Below the pieces are notes generated by a model that was not told the DNA's origin, did not search any database, and was given only the letters and a program-made list of their open reading frames with translations. Below are positions 17,090-23,697 of a DNA stretch of 64,000 nucleotides, piece after piece. The stretch covers positions 1 through 64,000 of the forward strand of contig JAGVOT010000128.1 of assembly GCA_020052615.1 (NCBI GenBank). The letters run 5' to 3'. Position numbers and translations under genes: made by a program. The DNA is from Nitrospirota bacterium. GTDB lineage: Bacteria; Nitrospirota; UBA9217. Numbering within the stretch: position 1 is the stretch's first letter; each line of letters begins with the position of its first letter.

Positions 17090-17520
17090 AGCGAACAATC
17101 TGCACCCCATGCTGAGAGTCGGGTCCGCGAACATAGAGAACGCGGGATCAAGGCAGGCCATAGTAACATACTTGTTTCATCCAGGCAAACCCTATCGCAT
17201 GTTAACATGCTGCCGTCTCCAAAACGCTCATCAGCGCCTGCCTGCGCGCACAGCCGGACATCTTCTTCACCGCCTCGTTACGGACCTTGACCTCCACGGC
17301 CTATCATTCTGACCTGTGATGATGCCTCCAAAGAAGGGCCTTCCTCCTGCACTGGACCGCTGGGGAGGGCGTCAAGGCTGTGGACCGTCAGGCGCAGCCC
17401 TTTGAACCCAAGCCAAACTGAATATGGTGCAGTAGAAATATACGGTTTTTCCAGCAGAACGGATACTACCCGTTCGGGTAGGTAGGGCTCGACAAAGGAC
17501 CGGGAGCGGAGCGCTCGCCT
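17090..17520. other. Receptor leader region with one operator-type palindrome
   Basis: No convincing gene in 430 bases. A 14-bp palindrome TACCCGTTCGGGTA lies at 17467-17480. A GTG-started frame of 31 codons on the minus strand (17202-17297) exists but has no ribosome site or recognisable similarity. I see no riboswitch core of the cobalamin type. Confidence 0.4.
17467..17480. promoter_or_regulatory. TACCCGTTCGGGTA operator, upstream of TonB receptor
   Basis: 14-mer identical in outline to the cysQ triplet, with a dyad centred between positions 17473 and 17474; the extended form is CTACCCG-TT-CGGGTAG. It is oriented toward the TonB receptor/geopeptide run on the minus strand. Confidence 0.6.
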
Positions 17521-17925
17521 TCAGAGGACCCCGCAATTCTCCCTCTGTGCAGCGCCCCTGTTCCTACCGGAACTCCTCTCGTACCGGCCGAGCCGGTCGA
17601 GCCACCGGTCCAGCAGGCCCATGAGCTCTTGCCACGTCGGAGCGCCCGCCGACGAATCATCTGCCAGATCGGGGCAGAACGACGACCGGAAGCCGGACCG
17701 GGGATCGTGCTCGATGGTGAAGAAAAAGCCCGGCCGCTCCTTCGGATACAGCGTCGCGGCCTGCGCCTGCTCATGCCTCCCCAGCACCCGGCCGGGCAGA
17801 CGGACGTAGCGCGTAACGACCGTGCTCGGCTGCAGACGATAAGCGAAGGCCTCGGGATCGAACCCGTGTACCCGCAGCCGATCGTCGATTTCCTGTCTTT
17901 CCGAACTGATCAACATCGACTCCAT
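17521..17925 (-). CDS. Small protein of unknown function (134 residues)
   Basis: I do not recognise the family. The protein is soluble and starts MESMLISSERQEIDDRLRVH; in the middle are TRYVRLPGRVLGRHEQAQA and a Phe-rich strand (GFFFTIEHDP), and the end is Arg-rich and polar. I prefer the ATG at 17923-17925 to an upstream one at 17991, which would add a hydrophobic stretch without a ribosome site. An operator-type palindrome lies 80 bases upstream, so expression may be tied to the kinase/regulator system. The coding frame has high third-position GC like its neighbours, which supports a real gene. Confidence 0.6.
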   Translation of the reverse strand: MESMLISSERQEIDDRLRVHGFDPEAFAYRLQPSTVVTRYVRLPGRVLGRHEQAQAATLYPKERPGFFFTIEHDPRSGFRSSFCPDLADDSSAGAPTWQELMGLLDRWLDRLGRYERSSGRNRGAAQRENCGVL

Positions 17926-18004
17926 AAACCATCCCGCCTTCCGACAGTTATTTAAAGCCCCAACAAGTATTATTACATTACCACCTCTCACCCTGAAAAG
18001 GTAC

Positions 18005-18018
18005 TACCCGTTCGAGTA
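18005..18018. promoter_or_regulatory. TACCCGTTCGAGTA operator upstream of the 134-residue gene
   Basis: 13 of 14 positions match the perfect palindrome at 17467. It lies 80 bases before the ATG at 17925 on the minus strand and is flanked by CTACCC...GTAGG as at the other sites. Confidence 0.55.
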
Positions 18019-18129
18019 GGTTGAGCTTTTTTTTTGGTTCATCGGTGATAAAGGCCCTTCCAGGCGGGTACGAATTCAAACAGGCTGCAGAAATAGTTTT
18101 CTTGCCGTCGTTGCGAACGCGTCCCTTGG

Positions 18130-18235
18130 TTTGTTATTGCCAGCCGAATGCGAAGCAATCTCACGTTGACCCTCGGGAATAACTTCGCGATCTCAGGTTT
18201 AAGGATCAATAATTACGAGATTGCTTCGTCGCAGC
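18130..18235. repeat. REP-like interspersed inverted repeat (degenerate)
   Basis: cgaagcaatctc (18151-18162) and gagattgcttcg (18217-18228) are 12-bp inverted copies separated by 54 bases. The left arm is preceded by ttgttattgccag, which resembles the widespread 'tcattgcgag...gcgaagcaatctc' palindromic repeats of Deltaproteobacteria/Nitrospirota genomes. No gene lies in it. Confidence 0.55.
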
Positions 18236-18254
18236 AAACGCTCCAGGAGCCTCA

Positions 18255-18690
18255 TGGAGACACAAGAAAGACCATAGGCATGATCGCTGTAGCAGCGGTT
18301 ATGCATCGCGCGTTCGGCACTGATGTATTGGGAAGTGGGCGATACAGTTGAAGACCAAGGGAGGAATCGGCAGCTATCTCGTGGACGGCAGGGGATGATC
18401 CTCCATGCCTTCCTCAAGGACTAAGCGGAATAAGACGGCGCATGCGCGGGTGCGTGCCTTGAAAAATGACCCGTCTTCTTCATGGAAATAGACTGGTGCA
18501 CCTGCGGGGACCGATGCCAAGGCCTTCGGCGTGATCACGAGGGCCGACGGAAAGAAGCAGACAATCTTCGCAGACCGGCCGTTCTACTCCTTTGCCGGTG
18601 ACAAGGCCGCATGCGACACGAGCGGCCAGGGAGCGAAAGAGCCGTGGTACGTCGTGACGCCCGCGAAGATCCAGCCGTCCTTCAAGCACC
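18255..18690 (+). pseudogene. COG4315-type lipoprotein pseudogene (frameshifted)
   Basis: Three frames together read as a secreted COG4315-family protein (Yx(F/W/Y)xxD lipoproteins). A signal-peptide-like start (RKTIGMIAVAAVM) is followed, after a frame change, by GGIGSYLVDGRG, after another by MILHAFLKD, and then by PAGTDAKAFGVITRADGKKQ, FYSFAGDKAA and WYVVTPAKIQPS. At least two frameshifts and in-frame stops separate the pieces, so no full protein can be made. The family binds or moves electrons/cations in some bacteria but its role is poorly known. The remnant is surrounded by small genes that look intact. Confidence 0.7.
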
Positions 18691-18785
18691 TGAACAGGTC
18701 ACGCGCTCGACCATGGGCAGGGATGCAGTATCCCCTTTCCCTTTTACTTAATCGGGAACGCGGGCAACAAATGATCCCGCTGCGA

Positions 18786-19172
18786 TCAATCCATATCCCC
18801 TGTTCGCGACCCGTGCAGTCCCGCGATCCTGTCCACCTCGTCGATATCGAAGGGTTTCAGGAAAAAGGTGTCCGCGCCGGCAGCCAGGAATTCATACTCC
18901 CGGTCCAGGAAGCTCATGCCGATGATGCACGCCCGGGGCATGATTGTGCGGATCGTCTCCGTGATGACGTGCCCCCGGATATCAGGCAGGCTGAAATCTA
19001 TGAGGACAGCTTCAAAGGACCTGGACATAACGCTCCGGATGGCCGAAGATCCGTCCCCGCAAAGCGTCACCGACCAGCCGCCCCGCTCCAGCATCGAGCC
19101 AAGCTCCCTAAGGAGCGGAGCATTGTCGTCAATAACTATGATGGTTTTTTTCGGTTGCTGGTCCATACTCAC
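18786..19172 (-). CDS. Single-domain response regulator (CheY-like receiver)
   Basis: Stand-alone receiver of 128 residues. Acidic residues in IIVIDDNAPLL, the phosphoacceptor Asp in AVLIDFSLPDIRG, a Ser in IGMSFLDREYEF and the Lys in FFLKPFDIDEVDRI complete the active site. There is no output domain, so it acts by protein interaction or as a phosphate sink. A second ATG (19166) lies two codons in. An operator-type palindrome is 93 bases upstream, which puts it in the same putative regulon as the TonB receptor. It could also belong to the chemoreceptor at 8190. Confidence 0.9.
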   Translation of the reverse strand: MSMDQQPKKTIIVIDDNAPLLRELGSMLERGGWSVTLCGDGSSAIRSVMSRSFEAVLIDFSLPDIRGHVITETIRTIMPRACIIGMSFLDREYEFLAAGADTFFLKPFDIDEVDRIAGLHGSRTGDMD

Positions 19173-19264
19173 TAGGCTCCGGGAGTGGGCCCGTTGCCCT
19201 CAGCGGCGAGCGGGCGGTCTGAACGAACTATTGCACTATACAGATTTTCACCGATCGATGTAAC

Positions 19265-19278
19265 TACCTGTTAGGGTA
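19265..19278. promoter_or_regulatory. TACCTGTTAGGGTA operator upstream of receiver gene
   Basis: TACC/GGTA outer arms at the same 14-bp span as the other sites; two central-arm mismatches. It lies 93 bases before the CheY-like start on the minus strand. Confidence 0.5.
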
Positions 19279-19430
19279 GTGCGGACCGACTCGCGGGGCT
19301 GATAGAAATCTTCCGGGGTGGAAGAGGATGATATTGACGACGACGCGTTCAGGGCGTTCATGAGCGGGGACGATCCACCTTCGCCGAGATCAGCATGGTC
19401 CCTGTTCTCCTTCGTGATTCTCTTCATGCC

Positions 19431-19444
19431 TACCCCTTTAGGTA
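19431..19444. promoter_or_regulatory. TACCCCTTTAGGTA operator-like palindrome
   Basis: Same 14-bp span with imperfect symmetry, flanked by CTACC...GGTAG as at the other sites. No gene start is suitably placed downstream, so its target is unclear. A short plus-strand transcript ending at the hairpin near 19550 is one possibility. Confidence 0.4.
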
Positions 19445-19675
19445 GTTACATAATTGCCTCCGTATTTATATACTTTTTCTATTTCCAGCACCAAGGAGGC
19501 GTAAGGAAAGAACGAACAAGATACATACTTCGGCAGGGGTCTCTTCTCCTGCCCAAATCTTTCGGCCGTTGTTTTTTTCGAGTTTATGTCGCCTTCTCGC
19601 TGTTGTCACCGCGCAGATCCACAATCCGTAATTGAAGAGGAGCTTTCCAACTACTGACCCTCACTATAATTCCGC

Positions 19676-19975
19676 TCATGACATGCTTGTATGGTCGTTT
19701 CGCTGTTCCTTCAATCCGCCTTCAAAGTCCAGAAATTGACGTTTGAGCTCGGATAGGGAGCGTCCGAGCGCGTCTTCCTGTGACCAGACCTGCATACGCT
19801 CCAATTCGGCGAGCAGATGCCGGATCTCGGCCGCATAGCTGATCATTTGCTCCAATTCGGCCGGTGACTGGTCCATCGTTTTCACGCCGCGTGTCTGTCT
19901 CAGCAGGGAACAGAGCCCCTCATGTATCTCCGACAGCACCAGTTCGTATCGTTCAATACATAGCTTTCTGTTCAT
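19676..19975 (-). CDS. Small helical protein of unknown function (99 residues)
   Basis: Not recognised. The ATG at 19973-19975 is preceded by AGGAGGA at ideal spacing, which strongly supports the gene. The product is almost wholly helical and amphipathic (ERYELVLSEIHEGLCSLL, then AAEIRHLLAELERMQVW, then LSELKRQFLDFEGGLKEQ), with no membrane span or signal peptide. It could be a small dimeric scaffold or regulator. It lies alone between the receiver gene and the hydrolase-like gene, all on the minus strand. Confidence 0.65.
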   Translation of the reverse strand: MNRKLCIERYELVLSEIHEGLCSLLRQTRGVKTMDQSPAELEQMISYAAEIRHLLAELERMQVWSQEDALGRSLSELKRQFLDFEGGLKEQRNDHTSMS

Positions 19976-20091
19976 ATTCCTCCTCCCTACTCCCTGCACG
20001 GGAGCGACTCAATGCCTTCCCGCTCTCTGACCGCTAAAACATGTATCCTTCAAGGTTCACTGGTGTGCTATCCGCCAACGGCGCCCGATGT

Positions 20092-20931
20092 TCATATCGA
20101 GACCCCGCATCTCGACATCATCCAGCGAAGCGTGAAACCCACGTCAGAGCTGTTCCAATAACCTGTATGCGCGGCCAGGTGGCCTGAGCCCGCGATAATG
20201 ACCCTGGTCCGGACGTCCCATCCCAGGTAATAGGGCCTGTCTCCGAATTTCCTGTCAAACTGTTCCGCGTCCGAAGAAAGGCCGGCCAGGCTCCCCGCGA
20301 CGATGGGATCGGCCGGGTCCCAGCAGTTTATCCAGGGGAAAAGCATCGTGTCGTCGTCCACCTTCATGCGTGCCGGCACCAGGTCCGTCATCGACCGCCA
20401 GTCACGGCCGAAAAGATCGAGGGCGATGGGAGACCCGAGCGTAATGAGGCCCTGGACAGGGCGCGTCTCCCGCCGGTTCCATTGGAACAGGCCGAACTGT
20501 TTCATCAGATCATTGACCGCATCGAAGGCGTAGATGGTCCCGGGACCATGGGCGACGATGATGAGCGGTTCCCGCCGGTCGTAGCTTTCCATGATCCTCG
20601 CCTTGAACCGCTCCTTGATCAATTCGTAAGTGGGCCCCTTGAGGAAGGCGATCGCCACGTCGCCGGCGACATCGACGGCTTGTTCGACGATCCAGCCGGC
20701 GATCCTGTTCCCCGTCAGAGCGGCAAGCGCTTTTTTTACGACAAGGGCGGCCTCATTGTTGATATCCTCATACTTGAAGACGTCCATTTCGAAGGGCATG
20801 GCAAAGCCCCCCAGATGTCTTCTTACGTTCTTCCGGATCGCCTCATGCTGCCGCAGGTCGTTAACGCCGCCTGCCGGGACGCCGTGGATGACCAGGACCT
20901 GCTTCTTCCTCGTGAAATCGATGCTTACCAT
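20092..20931 (-). CDS. Alpha/beta-hydrolase-like protein lacking the nucleophile serine
   Basis: A 279-residue soluble protein with lipase-like features: an N-terminal strand and oxyanion region (VLVIHGVPAGG), a nucleophile-elbow position (PLIIVAHGPGTIYAF), GLITLGSPIAL and a C-terminal His region (GSGHLAAHTGYW). At the elbow, where hydrolases carry G-x-S-x-G, the sequence is H-G-P-G, so the serine is replaced by glycine. The fold is probably kept while esterase chemistry is lost, or the alignment hides another nucleophile. A perfect TACCCGTACGGGTA palindrome lies 105 bases upstream. Alternative: a PGAP1/lipase-like regulatory protein. Confidence 0.65.
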   Translation of the reverse strand: MVSIDFTRKKQVLVIHGVPAGGVNDLRQHEAIRKNVRRHLGGFAMPFEMDVFKYEDINNEAALVVKKALAALTGNRIAGWIVEQAVDVAGDVAIAFLKGPTYELIKERFKARIMESYDRREPLIIVAHGPGTIYAFDAVNDLMKQFGLFQWNRRETRPVQGLITLGSPIALDLFGRDWRSMTDLVPARMKVDDDTMLFPWINCWDPADPIVAGSLAGLSSDAEQFDRKFGDRPYYLGWDVRTRVIIAGSGHLAAHTGYWNSSDVGFTLRWMMSRCGVSI

Positions 20932-21035
20932 GGATCCGCCGTCGCCTGCCGGTCTTGGCCTTCATCAGTAATTACGGGCCAGACACATTTTTCTTTGTTC
21001 GATGAAATATACACATATTGCAAAAAAATGAGAAC

Positions 21036-21049
21036 TACCCGTACGGGTA
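21036..21049. promoter_or_regulatory. TACCCGTACGGGTA perfect operator upstream of hydrolase-like gene
   Basis: Perfect 14-bp palindrome within CTACCCGTACGGGTAG (16 bp, fully symmetric), 105 bases before the minus-strand start at 20931. It is the best-conserved copy in the window. The rest of 20932-21342 shows no gene. Confidence 0.65.
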
Positions 21050-21342
21050 GGTGGCGAAGATTTCGTCGATGATCGCTCCGGCATACAGGATCTCGATACT
21101 TTAGCGGAGGGTCAGGAGAAGCGTACATTGCATGTATCAACTTCAGCAGGAATGAAGAATGACTGGAAGAAAACGGGGATAGAATCTACTCCTCAGAAGA
21201 GAGTGGGTTTCATGAGCGAGGGGGTCAACGTCACTCACGTTCGAAGGGTGGTTAAGAGCCAGCCCACAAATGATTCCATCGAGGTAGGTAATGTCAGTTG
21301 CATCGCACCGGTAAAGTAATGTACAACACCTGCCCGGAGGAC

Positions 21343-21375
21343 AAAAAATGGGTTCCAGCATGTGCTGGAACCCAT
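21343..21375 (-). terminator. Terminator following tRNA-fMet 3' half
   Basis: Perfect 13-bp inverted repeat (atgggttccagca / tgctggaacccat, 21348-21360 with 21363-21375), followed on the minus strand by six T residues. It begins 10 bases past the CCA end of the tRNA fragment, like the terminator at 1446-1475, but the sequence is different. Confidence 0.85.
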
Positions 21376-21384
21376 TGAAATGAT

Positions 21385-21430
21385 TGGTAGCGGGGGCCGG
21401 ATTTGAACCGACGACCTTCGGGTTATGAGC
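21385..21430 (-). pseudogene. 3' half of tRNA-fMet (probable attachment-site relic)
   Basis: 46 bases are identical, as far as I can recall the consensus, to bacterial initiator tRNA from the CCA end through the T arm and variable loop to the CAT anticodon (complement at 21425-21427). The match stops just past the anticodon and the expected 5' half is absent. This is what integration by a tyrosine recombinase into a tRNA anticodon region leaves at the far end of an element. Base composition drops sharply on its right side, where the recombinase genes begin. The intact tRNA-fMet is not in this window and should lie to the right if this reading is correct. Confidence 0.75.
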
Positions 21431-21846
21431 TCGGGAGAAACACTTACGCATTTCCTTATCAAACAGCATGTTACATGAATTCATACCATATTGCAAGACC
21501 ATTTGAAACCATTCAATATACAGTTTCGCTAGCAAGACAGAGGGTGAAAATCTGGTTAAATTTTACATGCCACTTACAGCCACCCCCTTGCAGCAAGAGA
21601 ACCAGAGAGAATGTAATATACCAGCCAAATTCAGTAATTTATCCTATTAAAGATTGACCATTTACTTAGCATTTTCAAGTAGTTGGTGACAGTTGACACC
21701 ATTATATATCGGATTCGTTCTTTGTAATTACTTTAAACTTTCTGATGTTTCACATGCCAACCGTGAAACATTAATCCCGCTTATTCGCTACACTTATTCG
21801 CTACTGTCAGTAGGCGAAGCTCTGACAGAGTACCAAGTGCAATGCT
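21431..21846. other. AT-rich junction region, no gene seen
   Basis: 415 bases without a supportable gene, more AT-rich than the DNA to the left. It lies between the tRNA relic and the transposase-like gene and should contain the arm-binding sites of the recombinase if the junction reading is right. A short repeated phrase, cttattcgcta, occurs twice near 21780. Confidence 0.4.
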
Positions 21847-22752
21847 CTAGCCATCTTTGATTTGGCCAAACTCATTCTTTGATTTATCGAGCACATCTCC
21901 TTTTGGCTCATTCGATTCTTTCTTGGTCATGAATATCCGGCAATTTAACGGCGAGAGAAGGGTATTGAATCTCCGGGTTTCATATACGGGATGCCAATCT
22001 ACGAACACTACAAAATATTTATTTGCCTCTTTTGACAGCCGCTTCAGATAATCAATAATTTGCGTTGCAACCAACCGCCCTCTATAAACCATGAACTGGT
22101 TTTCGCCTTTCGTACTCACAGAATAGAGCATATTGAAGCCCCCTCGTAACGCCACCGTAGAATCCCTACTTTTTCGCAAAGCAGAATTTATTTTTAACTG
22201 ACTAGAAGAAATGCTTTTGTGAAACCCCCAAAATATTCTAATTTCCTTTTTCCCAACAATCGTCATAAAATTTGGGTCATTTTTCACTCTATTACGAAAA
22301 TCCTGTTTAGCGTAATCAATATGATATTTATAATCCTCCCGGGAGAATTGCTGAGTTAGCCCTAATCCTAATTCTTTTAGCGTTCTATCCACCGTCGTCT
22401 TGCTTATTCGGATGTCAAATCGCTCTCGAATTATCTGCGCGATCAACTTAATGGTCCAAAGCTGTCCGGAGAGATTAAAGTCGCTCGGTTTTTTCGTTGC
22501 CACTGTCTTAAATACCCATTTTCGCGCCTTCTCATCCAGTAGCGGTGTACGACCACCTCGCTTTCTTGATTGAAGAGCCTTCCATCCACCCTCCCGATAC
22601 ATTTTTAACCAATTGTAAATACTCACACGATTGATGCTCATATTTCGCGCGACTGATTCCGGACTCTGCCCACTCATAATGCTTTTTATAGCTGAAATTC
22701 GTTTTTCTGTGAGATCACGACTAGTCAGTTTTCTTGCATCGTTTGCTTTCAT
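21847..22752 (-). CDS. IS630-type transposase, probably inactive
   Basis: Resembles IS630/Tc1-type transposases: an N-terminal helix-turn-helix (QSPESVARNMSINRVSIYNW), a basic linker (KRGGRTPLLDEKARKWV), a winged-helix region (IRERFDIRISKTTVDRTLKE) and a DDE-like core. At the first catalytic position, where the family has an Asp in a strand like FxDE, this protein reads RIFWGFHKSIS, with no acid. The second acid may be the Asp in YFVVFVDWHPV. The third is unclear near its 301-residue end. I infer loss of transposition. It sits divergently from the recombinase genes (140-base gap) and could be a passenger relic or a co-opted DNA-binding protein. Confidence 0.75.
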   Translation of the reverse strand: MKANDARKLTSRDLTEKRISAIKSIMSGQSPESVARNMSINRVSIYNWLKMYREGGWKALQSRKRGGRTPLLDEKARKWVFKTVATKKPSDFNLSGQLWTIKLIAQIIRERFDIRISKTTVDRTLKELGLGLTQQFSREDYKYHIDYAKQDFRNRVKNDPNFMTIVGKKEIRIFWGFHKSISSSQLKINSALRKSRDSTVALRGGFNMLYSVSTKGENQFMVYRGRLVATQIIDYLKRLSKEANKYFVVFVDWHPVYETRRFNTLLSPLNCRIFMTKKESNEPKGDVLDKSKNEFGQIKDG

Positions 22753-22892
22753 AGTGACTTACACATTACCATATACAGCTTTTATGTAAATACTATTTTG
22801 CGCCTCAAACAATCGTTTTAGAAAAATAATTAGGCCTTTTTGAGGGGGGTTTTCCTATTGCCATGTCCGTAGCTTATCAGTAATTATGTGCC

Positions 22893-23696
22893 ATGATCAC
22901 GAAACCAGCCACCCAATCGCCGCAAGTCTTGTCGTACATTGATGCCCGCGAAATCCAAATAGATCTGCATCCTGATTTACTTATCGGTGATAATGACCAG
23001 CTAAATAGGTTCGCAGAATTGACCGCTATGTATCCTGATCTTCTTTCAAATATGGCGCCCGTGATTCTTCTAAAACAGCACGGAAAACATATTATGATAG
23101 CACGCTACATTACATATTTTGTTTACCTTCATGCGAGGAAAACACAAGCTTTACCTGCTAAATTAATCACCGACAAGTCGGAGGCACGTAATATCATGCG
23201 ATGGGAAGCTGAAGAACATCGAGTTATCTGCGGCCTGAACAACCTAATTCTTCCGTTGCCTCTGCCAGTCGACAATAACTCGACAATATCTACCAACTCC
23301 AGGGGCAAAATAACCAGGATAAATCACATCATGGCCGGTCGGCTATGTCCATTCTGCCTCGAAAACGGTAAATCAACCGCACTTCAAGCATCGTCAGGAA
23401 AGCCGAACATGATAAATTCAAAGAGCGGTCTCATACAATGTTTTAAACTTGTCAATAAACGCAATTGTGATTTTTTCATAATCGTCCCCCCACTTCAATA
23501 CAAATTGATCTACGAAAGAAAACTGCCTATTCGCGATTGGATAATACCTATTCCAGACGATTCATGCCCCATCTGCGGTAGTCACCTTTATGAAATGACT
23601 GAATATTACTCTGATGACATTATCCACATATTTTGGCGCTGCAGAAATTACTTTTCCAAAAAAAGAAACTGTTCATATTCAAAGGACATACGGTGA
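22893..23696 (+). CDS. ParB-like / zinc-ribbon protein of the recombinase operon
   Basis: A 267-residue protein. Residues 15-85 recall the ParB N-terminal fold (IDAREIQIDLHPDLLIGDND, later MAPVILLKQHGKHIMIARYI). The second half has two cysteine clusters: CPFC near 150, and a C-terminal one with CPICG, a later C near WRC and NCS, the pattern of topoisomerase-type zinc ribbons. The stop is one base before the ATG of the next gene, so they are co-transcribed. I have not seen this combination as a named family; a DNA-binding accessory factor for the recombinases is the natural inference. AT-rich composition matches the next two genes. Confidence 0.55.
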   Translation: MITKPATQSPQVLSYIDAREIQIDLHPDLLIGDNDQLNRFAELTAMYPDLLSNMAPVILLKQHGKHIMIARYITYFVYLHARKTQALPAKLITDKSEARNIMRWEAEEHRVICGLNNLILPLPLPVDNNSTISTNSRGKITRINHIMAGRLCPFCLENGKSTALQASSGKPNMINSKSGLIQCFKLVNKRNCDFFIIVPPLQYKLIYERKLPIRDWIIPIPDDSCPICGSHLYEMTEYYSDDIIHIFWRCRNYFSKKRNCSYSKDIR

Positions 23697-23697
23697 C

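Larger units (their letters stand above)
19173..19675. other. Non-coding stretch with two operators and a hairpin
   Basis: 500 bases without a convincing gene. It holds palindromes at 19265-19278 and 19431-19444. About 85 bases after the second, on the plus strand, comes a hairpin (ggcaggggtctcttctcctgcc) and a later T run near 19571. Open frames here (plus 19318, minus from 19427) have no ribosome site and unlikely composition. Confidence 0.4.

Noticed and set aside
17202-17297. 31-codon minus-strand peptide gene before the TonB receptor
   Set aside because: GTG start without a ribosome site and no recognisable similarity.
19248-19427. 59-codon minus-strand frame starting MKRITKENRD
   Set aside because: Its start is 4 bases from a palindrome with no room for a ribosome site, and it ends across another palindrome.
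19318-19635. 105-codon plus-strand frame
   Set aside because: No ribosome site, odd amino-acid make-up, and it runs through an operator palindrome and a hairpin.
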